This document shows, one piece after another, positions 23,480 through 34,629 of a stretch of 64,000 nt of DNA; position 1 is the first letter of the stretch, and each line of letters begins with the position of its first letter. This stretch comes from Microcebus murinus. Lineage: Eukaryota; Chordata; Mammalia; Primates; Cheirogaleidae. The stretch lies in NCBI RefSeq assembly GCF_040939455.1, contig NC_134106.1, positions 43,980,001-44,044,000 on the forward strand, in the 5' to 3' direction. The notes beneath the pieces were generated by a model. It saw only the letters and a list, made by a program, of their open reading frames with translations, was not told where the DNA came from and ran no database searches. A program made the position numbers and the translations under genes.

Positions 23480-23665
23480 CAAAAACCTACCTGAACTCGA
23501 AAGTCCAGATTAAATGAAGCGCCCCATGATCTTCTCGCAAGAAAAGGGTTTCCCTCATTTCTTCCATCTGACCTTAAGATCAGGGACTATACATTTTTTA
23601 ATCTTTATGCCTTCAGTGCAACTAACGCAGTGCTGTGCACATGAGAGTTGCTAAATAAAAATTTG
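23480..23665 (+). mobile_element. L2 LINE 3' fragment
   Basis: 'accttaagatcagggactatacat', 'atgccttcagtgcaactaacgcagtgctgtgcacatgag' and 'gctaaataaaaatttgctta' match the L2 terminal region. Confidence 0.6.
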
Positions 23666-24059
23666 CTTAATTTGCAAATGATGAGACAGATAGCAAAACG
23701 AGAAATCTCTCATTGCAATGGGAGTAAGCTATAGAGGGAGACAGAGAAAAAAGAGTGAGTCACACCTATTCTCCCAGTTAGTTAGCAATTATCTCAATTA
23801 TCTCTAGTAGATTATCTACAATGAGGATTAGTTTACTTCAAAAATTAAAATTTTTCTTCCAAATCATATTGGCTAAATGAAACAATAATTTTTAAGGCAT
23901 AAAAATTATTTGTGTACAAAGCTCTATTTTTTGCTCCATTTTCCTACTCCATGCAACCTGATATGAAGCAAGACTTTTAATCAGACATCACATGGTAAAT
24001 GCTAAGCACATTAGAACCCCAGGAATAGCCCCCCTCAAACTAAATTGCCAAGCAAAAAT

Positions 24060-24125
24060 TAATCCATTCACTAATTCAGCAAATCTATACCAGGCACCTA
24101 CTGTGTGCCAGCACAATCATGAATC
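24060..24125 (-). mobile_element. L2 LINE 3' fragment
   Basis: 'ccattcactaattcagcaaatctataccaggcacctactgtgtgccagcac' is the reverse of the L2 3' terminus. Confidence 0.65.
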
Positions 24126-24486
24126 ACTGCAATAGAGGGACCACCATCTAAGAGAAGCATCCTAATCTTGACCAAGGTTTTCAAGGTGATGGCATAGGCC
24201 AGTTCAGTATATATAACCATTAAATTGGTAGGTAAGTATAACCACCATTTTTTAGGTGTATGAGGGTTATCTAATTCCCTGCTATGAGCATACAAAGGAA
24301 GCAAGTCTGTGACCAAATTTAACCACAAATACCAACATTTATTAGCAAATACTCACAGAATCCTCCATACAATGTGCTCTGCCTGCTCACTCCCAGGAGT
24401 CCATCATTTTAGGGGATCCAACGTGGCTTGAAAGATTCACCTGGGGTGGACGAAACACTATCCCCACAGGTGTTGGCAAACTTTCA

Positions 24487-24732
24487 TTGAAGCTGTGATT
24501 CAGTAAAATGCCTGCATGTAGAGGATTTACAAATGTGGTTAGAACCAAATTCTGATGACTTGAGAATATTACATCATGTTTTACTATAAATGATGATGTC
24601 AGTATGCTACAGTGTCTGTAATTCATGTTCAATACTTCAACATAGATTGGATAACAGCAAGAATGAGTTTGAGTTAGTTAAAGCCACATGTTAGGGGAAA
24701 CCAGTTGCCCTAAGCAGAAGTTCATGCTCCAA
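24487..24732 (-). repeat. arm 1 of an unexplained 245 bp inverted repeat
   Basis: The reverse complement of this arm matches 25263-25507 over its whole length without gaps, with about 20 mismatches counted by eye (about 92% identity). Shared blocks include 'ttcccctaacatgt', 'gttatccaatctatg' and 'gtattgaacatgaattacagacactgtagcatactgac'. I do not recognise the sequence as a repeat family. Homologous open frames beginning MNMNYRHCSIL in both arms are a by-product of the duplication. Confidence 0.9.
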
Positions 24733-25262
24733 GCCAAACCTGGCTCTTCCTGGTTTTGTAAATAAGTTCAATTAGAACACAGCACGTCTATTCTTTTACC
24801 TACTATCTGTGGCTGCTTTCACAGGACAAAGGCAGAGTTGAGTAGCTGGAGCAGAGACCATTTGACATGAAAAGCATAAAATATTAACTATCTGATCCCT
24901 TATAGGTAAAGACTGCAAATCCTATACTAGAAGCATCAGGTAATGAGATCTCCCTGAGGGTTCAGACTAGAGAACTTGCTAGATTTTAATACCTTATTTG
25001 TACAAGAGTAGAGAGTGTCTCTAAAATATTTCAACTTATTCATACTTCTTGAATAACACTAATTTCATCGAAAAAGAGCCCTTTCCAAAAGTCCATTATG
25101 CTAATTACAAGCCGCTAATTTCCACCTATTAAATCCCATGCCTAACATCTCTTATGCTAATCAGAAAAGCCTCTGGGGTTGACCAAAAATAAATAAAACA
25201 GAAGTCCACAGTAGCCCCATCAAAGGAAGGCCTTTTCTGTTTAATTGCTAACTATACACTCC
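24733..25262. other. spacer between the inverted repeat arms
   Basis: 530 bp of unassigned sequence. It contains two copies of the octamer-like ATGCTAAT (about 25098 and 25153). No TIR-type ends or coding sequence were found. Confidence 0.6.
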
Positions 25263-25507
25263 TGGAGCATGAACTTCTGATTAGGGCACCTGGTTTCCCC
25301 TAACATGTAGCTTAAACTAACTCAAACACATTCTTACTGTTATCCAATCTATGCCGAAGTATTGAACATGAATTACAGACACTGTAGCATACTGACATTA
25401 ACATTTACAGTAAAATATGATGTAATAGTCTCAAGTCACCAGTATTTGGTCCTAGCCACATTTGTAATTCCTCTACATGCAAGCATTTTACTGAATCACA
25501 GCTTCAA
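25263..25507 (+). repeat. arm 2 of the 245 bp inverted repeat
   Basis: Mirror partner of 24487-24732. Homology begins at 'ggagcatgaacttctg' and stops sharply after 'tgaatcacagcttcaa'. No target duplication was recognised outside either arm. Transcribed as one RNA, the two arms could pair into a long stem with a 530-base loop. Confidence 0.9.
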
Positions 25508-27019
25508 GCACTTTCTGATAGATTCTACCAATTCTCTAAAATTCAGTCCCACTTATTGAAAATGACGGACAGCATCCCTAATTATAAAGCAGGGTTGACC
25601 ATGGAAAATGCATTGGACTCTTTTGCTACTGTGATTTCAAAAAATTTGCACTTCAATCCCCCATGGATGATAAAAAAAGAAATTTGCCTCATATATTAAG
25701 TCCTAAACCACAAATGGGAATGTGCCTCCTTCTTACATTTGGACCTGGGAATATTTAGAGCAAATATCAGTACCCTCCTTTGCAAATAGGCCAGTACATT
25801 TTCCCAAAGGATAGAGAAAAAAAATTATTCTGCATTAGTAAAAACAAAATAAGGGAGTTAATTCTTAAATATCACTGTTTAGAAACACTGAATTAAAACA
25901 AAACAGTTAATATTTTAAGTCTCACTTTCTTAACAGGATTTTGTTAATTTCACTTTTTTCCCATTTTGCTATGAGCTAAATATGTGGCTTTTTTTAAATT
26001 CCAAAAACAATAGTCCCAGTCATTTCTAATTAGAAGCTTCTGAAGTAAAACTAGAACAAAGGAAAAATCTCTTCCCTTTTCTGTAAGCCACTACTCACTG
26101 GGGGTCCCCTGGGTATCTCAGAGGAGAATGCAGATGGTTCTCGGTGATCCTAAAATGTGTGCAGCTCTGATGAATATCCCTGTTGCCCTAGAAACCATGT
26201 TCCCACCCTAAATCCCAACAAATATATTTGCTTCATTCATTTGAATTAATTTCTTGTAATATAGCACTTCTGATTGGAAATACTAGGGAGTGACATTTTT
26301 AACTAGCATTTTCTGTTTTCAATCAGCCAGTAAGGAAAAGACGCAGGGGCAAAGCATTTGTTTTAAAATATATCGATAGCCACTCAAATAGAAAGGAAGT
26401 AGCAAGTATCAATCATTTTCCCAACACTGAACCTGTACTAAATACTGCACAGAATTCCACCCTGCTCCTTCTGCTGATGCTAAACAGGACACAACAGGAC
26501 ACGCACAGAGTACTAAGCCTTATTTCTGTAGCCATGTCTCAGCAGACTCCCAATCAAGAGACGCTTTCAAAATGCCCTTAAATGAGAGACCCCCAAGAGA
26601 TAAGAGGGTTTTGTGTGTTTTCCTCAGGATACTCTTCTGCCTCATATGTGCACGTAATAGTCTCTTAAGTGATCATTAGGAGTCTGGTTGAAATTCTTCT
26701 AGCACCTTTAGCAATTAGTCATTAATTGGACTTGCCACTTCAGCCCTTTCCTAATTGATGCTCCTGAGAGAGGAGCTCTGTGGGGACAAAAGGGGGAAGT
26801 GGGTGGCTTCCTGCAGTGAGTTATTCAGCAGAAAATGTGGCATCCATTTTCCTGTGCCACATCTCCGGTACCCTCACCTCAGTCCAAATCATCCCAGCCT
26901 GGCCGCACAAGCTGTGCCTAGACAATAAGAAATTTGCTTTAACACATATTCCTGAGTCTGTCCTTGTTTTTGTTGTCTTAAGAATAGCATCTCCGAGCAC
27001 TGCACAATTTTTAAAATAA
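25508..27019. other. unassigned stretch, possibly conserved non-coding
   Basis: No repeat recognised over about 1.5 kb, which is unusual here. 26640-26770 has several ATTA/TAAT homeodomain-type cores ('gcaattagtcattaattgg', 'cctaattgatg'). No open frame looks real. Confidence 0.35.
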
Positions 27020-27197
27020 CTTCCTAGATAATGATCTCATATAATCTCAAGAACATTTTATAGAAGGGTAAACTGAGACTCAAGACAGTAAAGAGACTGG
27101 CCCAAACTCACAGAACTTACAAGTTGCAAGCATGCGCCAGCCAGCTGTCGGCTTCAAGGCCAGTCTCTGTCCCTCTCACCACACTACTTCCCAGCAA
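27020..27197 (-). repeat. MIR SINE
   Basis: Antisense MIR: 'aatctcaagaacattttatagaagggtaaactgagactcaag' and 'actggcccaaactcacagaacttacaagttgc'. It is cut at its 5' side by the L1 insertion that follows. Confidence 0.7.
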
Positions 27198-27213
27198 GAA
27201 AGTCCCCTGCAGA

Positions 27214-27393
27214 CGGGTATACACAAACATAATGAGTGAGATGTGCAACATTTGGGGGATGGTCACACTTGAAGCTCTGATTCGAGGTGGGGGGCATGGG
27301 CAACATACATAACCTTAACATTTGTACCCCCATAATATGATGAAATAATAATAAAGAAAAATTAAAATGAATAAATAAATCTGGAGGGGGGGA
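27214..27393 (+). mobile_element. 5'-truncated strepsirrhine-type L1 tail with target duplication
   Basis: A 180 bp insert is bounded by a perfect 16 bp duplication, GAAAGTCCCCTGCAGA, at 27198-27213 and 27394-27409. It contains 'ggtggggggcatgggcaac', 'cttaacatttgtacccccataatat' and an A-rich 'aataataataaagaaaaatt' tail. The perfect duplication implies a relatively recent insertion. Confidence 0.9.
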
Positions 27394-27409
27394 GAAAGTC
27401 CCCTGCAGA

Positions 27410-28705
27410 GTATGGTCAGCTGGCTCCAGACTTTGGTCATCTTCAATGACATGGTCCAGATACATTGATCTGTTGCTTCTCAATAGATTGGCAGTCTGCA
27501 ATTATAGGACTGCACCAGAGCTCTTTGTTCTTAGGTAGAACAAAGAGTCCATCTTTGTTTAACCAAAAATCTTGATGGCCTCTCACAGATGAAGGGTGAA
27601 GGCCCAGGGGGAATGGCCTGGCTGAGCTACAAGGAAATAGGAGAGGATTGGAGGAGATGCTAGTATGCAGTATCCTAGAGGATAACATGTGATGAGCCCC
27701 AAAGAGAGAGGAGTCGAGAGAAAGCTCGTCCATCCTCCATACAGGAGACGATTAGTAAATACTCTTGGGGGTGAGAATGGCTTAGAGACTTAAAGAACAG
27801 CAATGTTTATTATTCAATTTTAAGTTGTTTGCTTTTCTGTGATGGGATGTCATCCCCAGAGTCAGACTAGGGTGAGGCAAAAGAGGCACCTAGGGTGCAA
27901 AATTTCAGGAGGCACCCACTCTTAGGGTTAAGTGGCATTTGCCTCACCCTGGTGCCAGCCTGGTCATGCCCTGCAAGGCACCAAAGCTTAGATCAAGTCT
28001 GAAATACACAACAGGCAGGTTTTGAGAGAGTGAAAAAATGAGAGCAGCAACTAACACCAGGTGATAAGATTCATAATAGGATTATATACTGTTTGGGACA
28101 TACATATTCACTTGATGAAGTGAATCATAAACTGAAATAATTAAGCAAAAGGAGAAAAACCAGAACAAAAGACCACTGGGAAAATATATGCCCCTCTCCC
28201 AGCAATTCCCAGAGATGTGAAGAGCGACACTAGGTGTCCCCTATTCATATTCTAAGGATTGCAGACAAATTAAATTAACAAGGTGATCCAGGCCACCTAG
28301 AGAATCCCAGGACACCCAAGTGACCAGCAATTGGGCTGCAGTTACACATGTGGTTTTGTTGTGCTGTTCTTGTTTGTTCACAACTGAATGCCTCCTTTCT
28401 ATTTAGCAAGTTTCCTGGGTGCCTTAGTACCTGTTTATGACCAATAACGTTGTTTTATCTCTCAGTCTACAGCATCTGTCCAGCTGTAAGGAGAGGGAAG
28501 GGAAGAATTATAACCCTAACAGGGAAAGGACCTTGGCAGTGGCGCTGTGTGTCTCCAGCCCCTTACTGCTCCTACTTACCTGCGACCGGAGACAGTGTGG
28601 GAAGCCCTGAAGCATATGTTGGCACCTAGATCCCAAAGTGTAACTCATGTGTAAGGATGCCAAGGCCCCAGAACTTGGAATAGTAACCATTTTAGCATTT
28701 GGACA
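27410..28705. other. unassigned stretch
   Basis: No gene or confident repeat. 27870-27970 has a local imperfect duplication around 'ggtgaggcaaaagaggcacc' and 'tttgcctcaccctggtgcc', which are partly inverted to each other and could form a short hairpin. Confidence 0.4.
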
Positions 28706-28985
28706 AAAAGCCTAGTGGTCCAACGGAAAGAGCTCTGGGCTGGAGGGTTTTGTCATGACTTACTCATGCTCCAGCCATTCAGGAGCAGTGACTAGAATCA
28801 GATCGTCCCAGCTCTGCTACTAACTAACTTTATGACTCTGGGCAAGTCACTCAGCCACTCCGGTACTCACTTTCCTCACCTGTCAAGGAGCACTAGCTTC
28901 ATGGGATTGCAGTAAGAATGCAAATTTTTCTAAATGTAGAAAAGCTTTTTAAAATAAAATAATGCTGTTCAACGATCAGGGATTT
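28706..28985 (+). repeat. MIR SINE, near full length
   Basis: The tRNA-like head 'gcctagtggtccaacggaaagagctctgggctgg' is followed by 'cccagctctgctactaacta', 'gactctgggcaagtcactcagcc' and 'tcctcacctgtcaagga'. The head is degraded and is not a functional tRNA. Confidence 0.75.
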
Positions 28986-29039
28986 TTTTCCATTGCTTTA
29001 TTATTGTTATGGTTGCAGTTTTTAACAACAATAATCGAT

Positions 29040-29536
29040 GTTGTGATTGAGACAAGGTGACATAATTAGGTGGTCTGAATGGCAAGCATTGCTGGTTGGC
29101 CAACCAAATGTCCGTTCCCAGTCCCTTCTTCCTTGCCTGGCTCTGTTATAGAGGAAGGAAAAAACTAGATACTCACTTTTCTAAACACTCAGACAGCTGG
29201 AGGGCAGGGGGACCACATGACATAGTTCTGGCCAATAAGAAGTAAGAGGAAGTCTTCTATAGCATTTCTGGTTAGATTTATGACATCCTGAAAAATCAAT
29301 GTAGATAGTATCCTCTCTTTTTCCTGCACTGAAGGTGTCCATGATGCTTGGAGCATGGAAGTCATCTAACAGCCATGAGGTCAAAGCCAACAGAGTTAGA
29401 AGCTCTCAGTGAACTGCTGAACCAACACCTTCAGTTCCCTGTCTGCAGACTGCTTGTTATGTAAGCAAAACAAACCCCTATGTGTTCAACTTCCATTAGT
29501 TACCTACAGTTAAAAGCATTCCTGATTGATATAACA
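29040..29536 (+). mobile_element. MaLR LTR (older MLT1 subfamily)
   Basis: 'ggaccacatgacatagttctggccaataagaagtaagaggaagtc', 'agcatggaagtcatc', 'agccatgaggtcaaagccaac', 'gactgcttgttatgtaagcaaaac' and 'aaagcattcctgattgatataac' follow the order of older MLT1 LTRs. Confidence 0.7.
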
Positions 29537-29869
29537 CATATTCTATCCCCTTACAGTCTTTTGTCTTCTAATAGAAATTTCTCTTCTGGTGATCTATTCA
29601 GATAAAGAGCTTTGCTCAAAGAGTAGAGAAGAAAATTTTTCTTCTAAAGACCCATAGCCATAAAGAAATGGTAAAGAAAAATGGACAAATATCCTTCATC
29701 CACAAAGTAAGTTAGGATGTCACTATTATCAGGCCACTCAATCACCCCATCTTCATATATTTGTCTTGCCAAGACACCCAGCCTATAATGAAGCCTTCAC
29801 TGCCTACCCCACAGGGTTCTAATGATCAAAAGACTTAATGGTTGTTAAAGCTCTGTATAGACTATAAAA

Positions 29870-31285
29870 CGCCTCATAAAGGTTGAGGTGACCCAGGAGT
29901 CCATCCTTGGTGCTGTTCTCATCCTATGAGATCTGTTTCTATTTATACTCCTATGCTGCTGACTCTCATTTCTGTTTTCATACCCTGTGTCTCCAAAGAG
30001 CCCTTGGTCTTTATTTCCAGCTACTTCCTGAACATCTTCACCTGGATGTTCTAAAAGCACTTCAAACTCAGCATGTCCAAAACTGAATTAATTACTGTTC
30101 TCCACAAAGCCATTCCTCTGCCTGTGTTCCTGGTTTCCACAAATAGACGTCACCATCCACCTATTTCCCACAGGTAGAAAACTGAGTCATCATCAACTCG
30201 TCTCTCCCTTCCTCTTCTACCGTCTAACTCAAAAATAACTCCTCTTCTATGGCCCTTGATCACATCCCATCATTTTTTTTTATCTGAACAATAGATTGTA
30301 AAGTTTTCTGACAGTTCTCTCTGTAACCAGTTCTTCTGACTCCAGCCTAGACAGAGATCCTCCTAAGAGAAAAATCAGATCATGTCATTGTCTCCCTTAC
30401 AAGCTTCATGGATTCCATGTACCCACCTGAATGAAGCCAGACACCTTAGGATGGCCCAGAAGTCCCTTCGGAGTCTGACTCCACCTTACCTCTTCAGCCT
30501 CATTCTTGGCCCCTCCATTTCCTAATCTCAACTTTCTTCTCCCCTGATCCTTATATGCAGTGGGCACCTGATGATTTTTTCTTTTGCCTATTTCTTGCCC
30601 TATTTCTTGTCCTTCCTTTTCATTCCTTTGGCATCAACCCAGTCTAGCCTTTAGCATATCACATCTGGATTAATCTAAGAGCCTCTTATCAGGGAGTTAG
30701 GAATTTCCCGTCATTCTTTAGTTCACACTATATTGCCCAACCAAATTAAGTTGCTTAAAAGACCCCTTTGACAGAAGTCCCATTAGCTATGAATACCGGT
30801 CCCACTTTCCATCCCGGCTTTCCTGACTTCACGTTTCTGTTGCTGCTTCCTCCTCCAGCTTTGTGCCCCATCGTCCCCTGCATGCATGCACACTGCACTC
30901 CAGACAACTGCTCACTCTACACACCTTGACCACCAGGAGGCCCTTCCCTTCTACAGCTCCCTCACTCTGTTCCTTACACCTGGAACGTTTCCTGTCCCTA
31001 GCTGCCCAGGCTTTAGTCTCAGGTTTCCTGCCACCTGTCTCCATGGGCAGCTTTCTATTAGCCCTCAAGCCAGAAGTGAGCTCTTCTTCCTTTACAGCCT
31101 CATAACTCTTAATTTAGATTGTACTTTGGGGGTTTATCCTTACCTTGCCTTGTAATCATTTAGATTCAAAAGCCCTGTTTTACCTTTTTACATATTTATC
31201 TTTGCATGGAACACAGTGCCTCCTGCACTATGAATGCAGCACTGCTACATAAATTGTTAAATAAATATTTATTGGAGGAAATAAG
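29870..31285 (+). mobile_element. L2 LINE, long 3' portion
   Basis: About 1.4 kb of sense L2: 'aacatcttcacctggatgttctaaaagcacttcaaactcagcatgtccaaaactgaa', 'cttcggagtctgactccaccttacctcttcagcctc', 'cactctgttccttacacctggaacg', 'gcatggaacacagtgcctcctgcac' and the end 'gttaaataaatatttattggagg'. Frames are broken. It is the longest L2 here. Confidence 0.8.
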
Positions 31286-31294
31286 ACTTTTCAA

Positions 31295-31445
31295 GTTGAG
31301 AGCACTTTCATATCTCTTATCATTAGCACAACCAGCACCTGAGGGAGGCAGAACAGATATTATTGTCTCTGTAAAACTAGGGCCAGGAAGGTTAAGGAAC
31401 TTTCCTTAGGTCACCCTGTGGTTCCAAGTCTGTCCTGGGCCTTTT
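31295..31445 (-). repeat. MIR SINE
   Basis: 'gtctctgtaaaactagggccaggaaggttaaggaactttccttaggtcaccctgtgg' is antisense MIR. Confidence 0.65.
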
Positions 31446-32464
31446 CTGGTCACAAAGCAACTTGTGTCACCCTCACCTTCCACTTCACCTTCCAACCGCA
31501 GCCAATGCCCTTGGTAGTTCCAGAACACAGCCTACTGCCGGTCTCTCTCCGCCCTCTGTGACATCTGTCTCAGGGACTCAGTGAGAAGCAAGGAGCTATT
31601 GTTCAGGAAACGTGCTGCCCTCCTGTGATGAAAGGTGCAAGCTTCATCACTCCCCGAGACACGGCATCCCCGCGTCTGTCGTGAAGCAGACGCTGCCTTT
31701 GCAGCTGCTTCCCGACAGCAGCAGGAAGCCATTATCCCAGCCCACTGTTCTCTTCGTTTGACACTCTCTCTTAAATATGCCATTTTTCTCATTTTCATTA
31801 ATAAGCCTTTTTTTATCCCCTGATCAAGCCTCACTGTCTGCTCTAGGTTAAAGCCTATTATCCCATTAGAGTTTGACATTTGGAATGAAATGAGGCATTC
31901 ATGCACAGGTAGCGCTAATGGGGGAAATGGCTCGAGTCAGGGCTTTGTGCACTGCGCAGTTTGGAAAATGAGAGGGGTCAAAAAGAAACAGAAGGCTGCC
32001 TCTGTGCCAGCCATGGGTCCTGGGGCCCAAGACAAGCTGTGTCCCTGGTGAGAGGTTTGGGACACAGATGTGACCTTTTCTACCATCCTGGGATATTTAT
32101 CAGGAGGCATATCTCCCAGATCATGTGTCTAGAAAGAACCTGGAGCAGCCTAAAGAAAATTAGGCAATAGACCCAATGACTAGTCAGTGAGCCTAAAGAA
32201 ATTTAACTGAGCATGTCTGCCTTTCTTGACTCCCACTGTCTGGTATTCAGGGCAGCCAGTTATTATGGGGACCTCAGAGGATATTCACTAGCCCCTGGTA
32301 TGGTCCATGTGCTGGCCTTTGCTGGGTGACTGAGTTGAGAGTAATCATCAGGACTAGAGGCCACAGGAGCAGAATGTGACATCCCCTCATTGAGTACCTC
32401 AGCTAGTGTATGTGGTGGTTTTCCTTCCTAAACCCATCAAGCAAAAATAACCTTTTATATTTTG
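31446..32464. other. unassigned, relatively CpG-retaining stretch
   Basis: No repeat recognised. The interval 31560-31960 keeps several CpGs and clusters of homeodomain-like cores ('cattttcattaataagcc', 'cccattagag', 'gcgctaatggg'), which is the look of a conserved regulatory element. No open frame is convincing. Confidence 0.35.
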
Positions 32465-32580
32465 CTTACTTATTCACCCATCATTTATTCAGCAAATACT
32501 CATTAGAGACTTGCAAGGTAGGTGCTGGGTACATGTCTGCCTTCACAGAACTTACAGCACTCACAGCGTCCCTGCCTTTA
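32465..32580 (-). mobile_element. L2 LINE 3' fragment
   Basis: 'tattcacccatcatttattcagcaaatactcattagagacttgcaaggtaggtgctgggtac' and 'cttcacagaacttacag' are the reverse of the L2 3' end. Confidence 0.7.
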
Positions 32581-32749
32581 CTTTCCTTCTGGCTCTAACT
32601 ACTCCGTGGAGGAAGGGGAAGTGTCATCTTCAGTTTTGAGATGCAGAGAGAATAAAATCTCAGTGGATATGAAAACTTAGGCTTACAGGAAATAGACCTT
32701 TCTCTAAGTTGTTGTAATAAACTTAACTCCAACGCCAAATCTCCACCTT

Positions 32750-33095
32750 GCCAGGCCAGAGGTAAGTTCAGTCAGACGTCACTGGCCGTGCGTCCCCTCC
32801 TGAAGAGGCGCCAGGATCGAGAAGCCTTACCTGGTCCCAGCAATGGCGGCCGGGACTAAGACTGGCCCAGCGTGACGACTGACGCTGTCCTCATTGAGCA
32901 AGCCCGCTGTGGTCCGTTGGGATATGGTGGCCCTCTTCTTCCATGCCACGTATGGAGCCAAGAGCCTTTGCTGGGCTGGGACTCCAGCCGCCTACAGCCC
33001 CGGCTCCCCAGGCTCCTGCGTGGCCGTTCCCTCTGGGCTACCGCAGCCTTCCAGGTGCCGCTGTGAAGCCGGGTATGGGTTCATGATGAAGGTGA
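32750..33095 (+). promoter_or_regulatory. small CpG-containing GC-rich block, possible promoter/first exon or old pseudogene
   Basis: This is the most GC- and CpG-rich non-repeat block in the window ('cagacgtcactggccgtgcg', 'gaggcgccaggatcgag', 'gcgtgacgactgacgctg'). It has a YY1-like site within 'gcaatggcggccggga' (about 32841), a CRE-like 'gacgtcac', and two good splice-donor consensus sequences, 'cagaggtaagt' (about 32760) and 'gatgaaggtgaga' (about 33090). An open frame spans much of it, but I recognise no protein. An exon, a promoter or a decayed processed copy are all possible. Confidence 0.25.
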
Positions 33096-33224
33096 GACTC
33101 CACAATTTCTGGAAACCTCCACCTCCCCTCTCCTTTCCCTTTCAAGAAAAGTGGGCATAATCTTGTTTTTCAGTCTAACTGTTCCAAAAGAAGGAGGAGA
33201 CATTGATTCCCAGAAACTTCTTTG

Positions 33225-33495
33225 TTCCACATGGTCAAAAATTCCTAGCATAATAAAGTGACTATGATCAGCAATAAGTTAGGGTAAACTTTAAAATAAC
33301 TAAAAGAGTGGAATTGGCATGTTTTTAACACAAAGAAATGATAAATCCCTGAGGTGATAGATACCCCGATCATCCTGATTTGACTAATTCACATTGTATG
33401 CCTGTATCAAAACATCACAGGTGCCCTATGATGATATACAACTATTATGTACCCATAATAATTAAAAATAAAAAATTTAAATAAATAATAAAAAA
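33225..33495 (+). mobile_element. old L1 3' UTR end
   Basis: 'ggcatgtttttaacacaaagaaatgataaatccctgaggtgatag', 'cattgtatgcctgtatcaaaacatcacaggtgcc' and 'ctattatgtacccataataattaaaaataaaaa' are the standard end of L1M/L1MA-age elements. Confidence 0.85.
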
Positions 33496-34439
33496 TGTCT
33501 GAATCCCGTATTCCAAGGCTAAGACCCTAGCAACCTGCTTGAAAGGGAGAAGGAAAAATAGAGAACAAACACTAACTAGCAGTCAAATTAATTATTCTGC
33601 CACAGTGATAAAAAAAAAAAAAAAAGAAACTGTAAGGGGTAACATCCATCCCCTTGAGCTTCATCTCCGATCCTGGCCCTGGCCCCAAACCCAGCGGCAC
33701 GTGGCTGCCTCTCACCTGTCAGTAGATCCAGAGTTGTGCAGTAAGGCGGGACCATGGGAACACTCTGTGACTTACACAGCTTAGCCACACAAGGAGAGAA
33801 ATGTATCAACCAGGAGTGGCCCCCCAACCCCGCACCTGCCACCATGATAACTTCACTCCTACTATTATCACACCAGAGTACATCGTGACCTGACCCTGAC
33901 CCAAATTTCCACTCTTCCCTGTCCTTATCTTCCTGCATCTTTCTCAAGACCACATCTCTCACCAGCAAAACATCTATTTTTTTTTTCTTCCAGTCTCTGC
34001 TTCTGGTGAGTCTCAGCCCTTTCTAGGGCAACTAAATGGAGGGGCCATGGAATCCTCCTGAACGCCCTGTTGTGGGTCACCTGTGACCTTGGTCCCCCAT
34101 AAGCAGAATGCATTAAAAGGGGATGAGCACACAGGAGAGGAGGCAAGGGGCAAATGTGAGCAGGACCCATGCCAGGTTTTCAGGTTGGAGGGGAGGTATG
34201 AGAGCCTATGTGTGTTGAAAATTCATTTTAAAAGGTTGAATTTGTTGACTAACTGATGAATAAATTCAGTAACTTTATTCAAAAATGTGTATGGACTTCA
34301 CTATGTGCTCGCTGCCACCATAGGGTCACTTTTGAAAGAGATAAAAAAACTTAACTCATATTTTTAGTCTTCAAAGTGTTCCACTTAATATGGGAGGTTG
34401 GATGTACACATGTATCTAAATGCCAAAAATGATAAAGAT

Positions 34440-34625
34440 AGCTCATGTAAATCGAACACATAAAATGCTGAGTGTTATGCTAAATCAATATTTTATTTAC
34501 TTGACACAACATCCTTATATGGTAAGTATTAACATCAGCCCCATTTGCAGATGAGAAAACTGAGACACAAAGATATTTTTTTTTAACTTGACCAAAGTTC
34601 TATACTATGAGAGTCTAACCTGACA
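34440..34625 (-). repeat. MIR SINE
   Basis: 'tgctgagtgttatgctaaatcaatattttatttacttgacacaacatcc' and 'ccatttgcagatgagaaaactgagacac' are antisense MIR. Confidence 0.8.
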
Positions 34626-34629
34626 AGGA

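Noticed and set aside
24387..25559. Two similar open frames starting MNMNYRHCSIL on opposite strands, suggesting a duplicated gene
   Set aside because: They are the same frame in the two arms of the inverted repeat, end at unrelated stops outside it, and show amino-acid-changing differences at the rate of the DNA; no coding signal.
28706..28780. tRNA-like sequence
   Set aside because: It is the tRNA-derived head of a MIR; no intact A/B boxes with cloverleaf folding.
32893..33160. Possible ROMO1-like processed pseudogene in the CpG-rich block
   Set aside because: Only a few scattered residues (VAV, QPS, GF-M) line up with a remembered small protein and the sequence after them does not match; too weak to claim.
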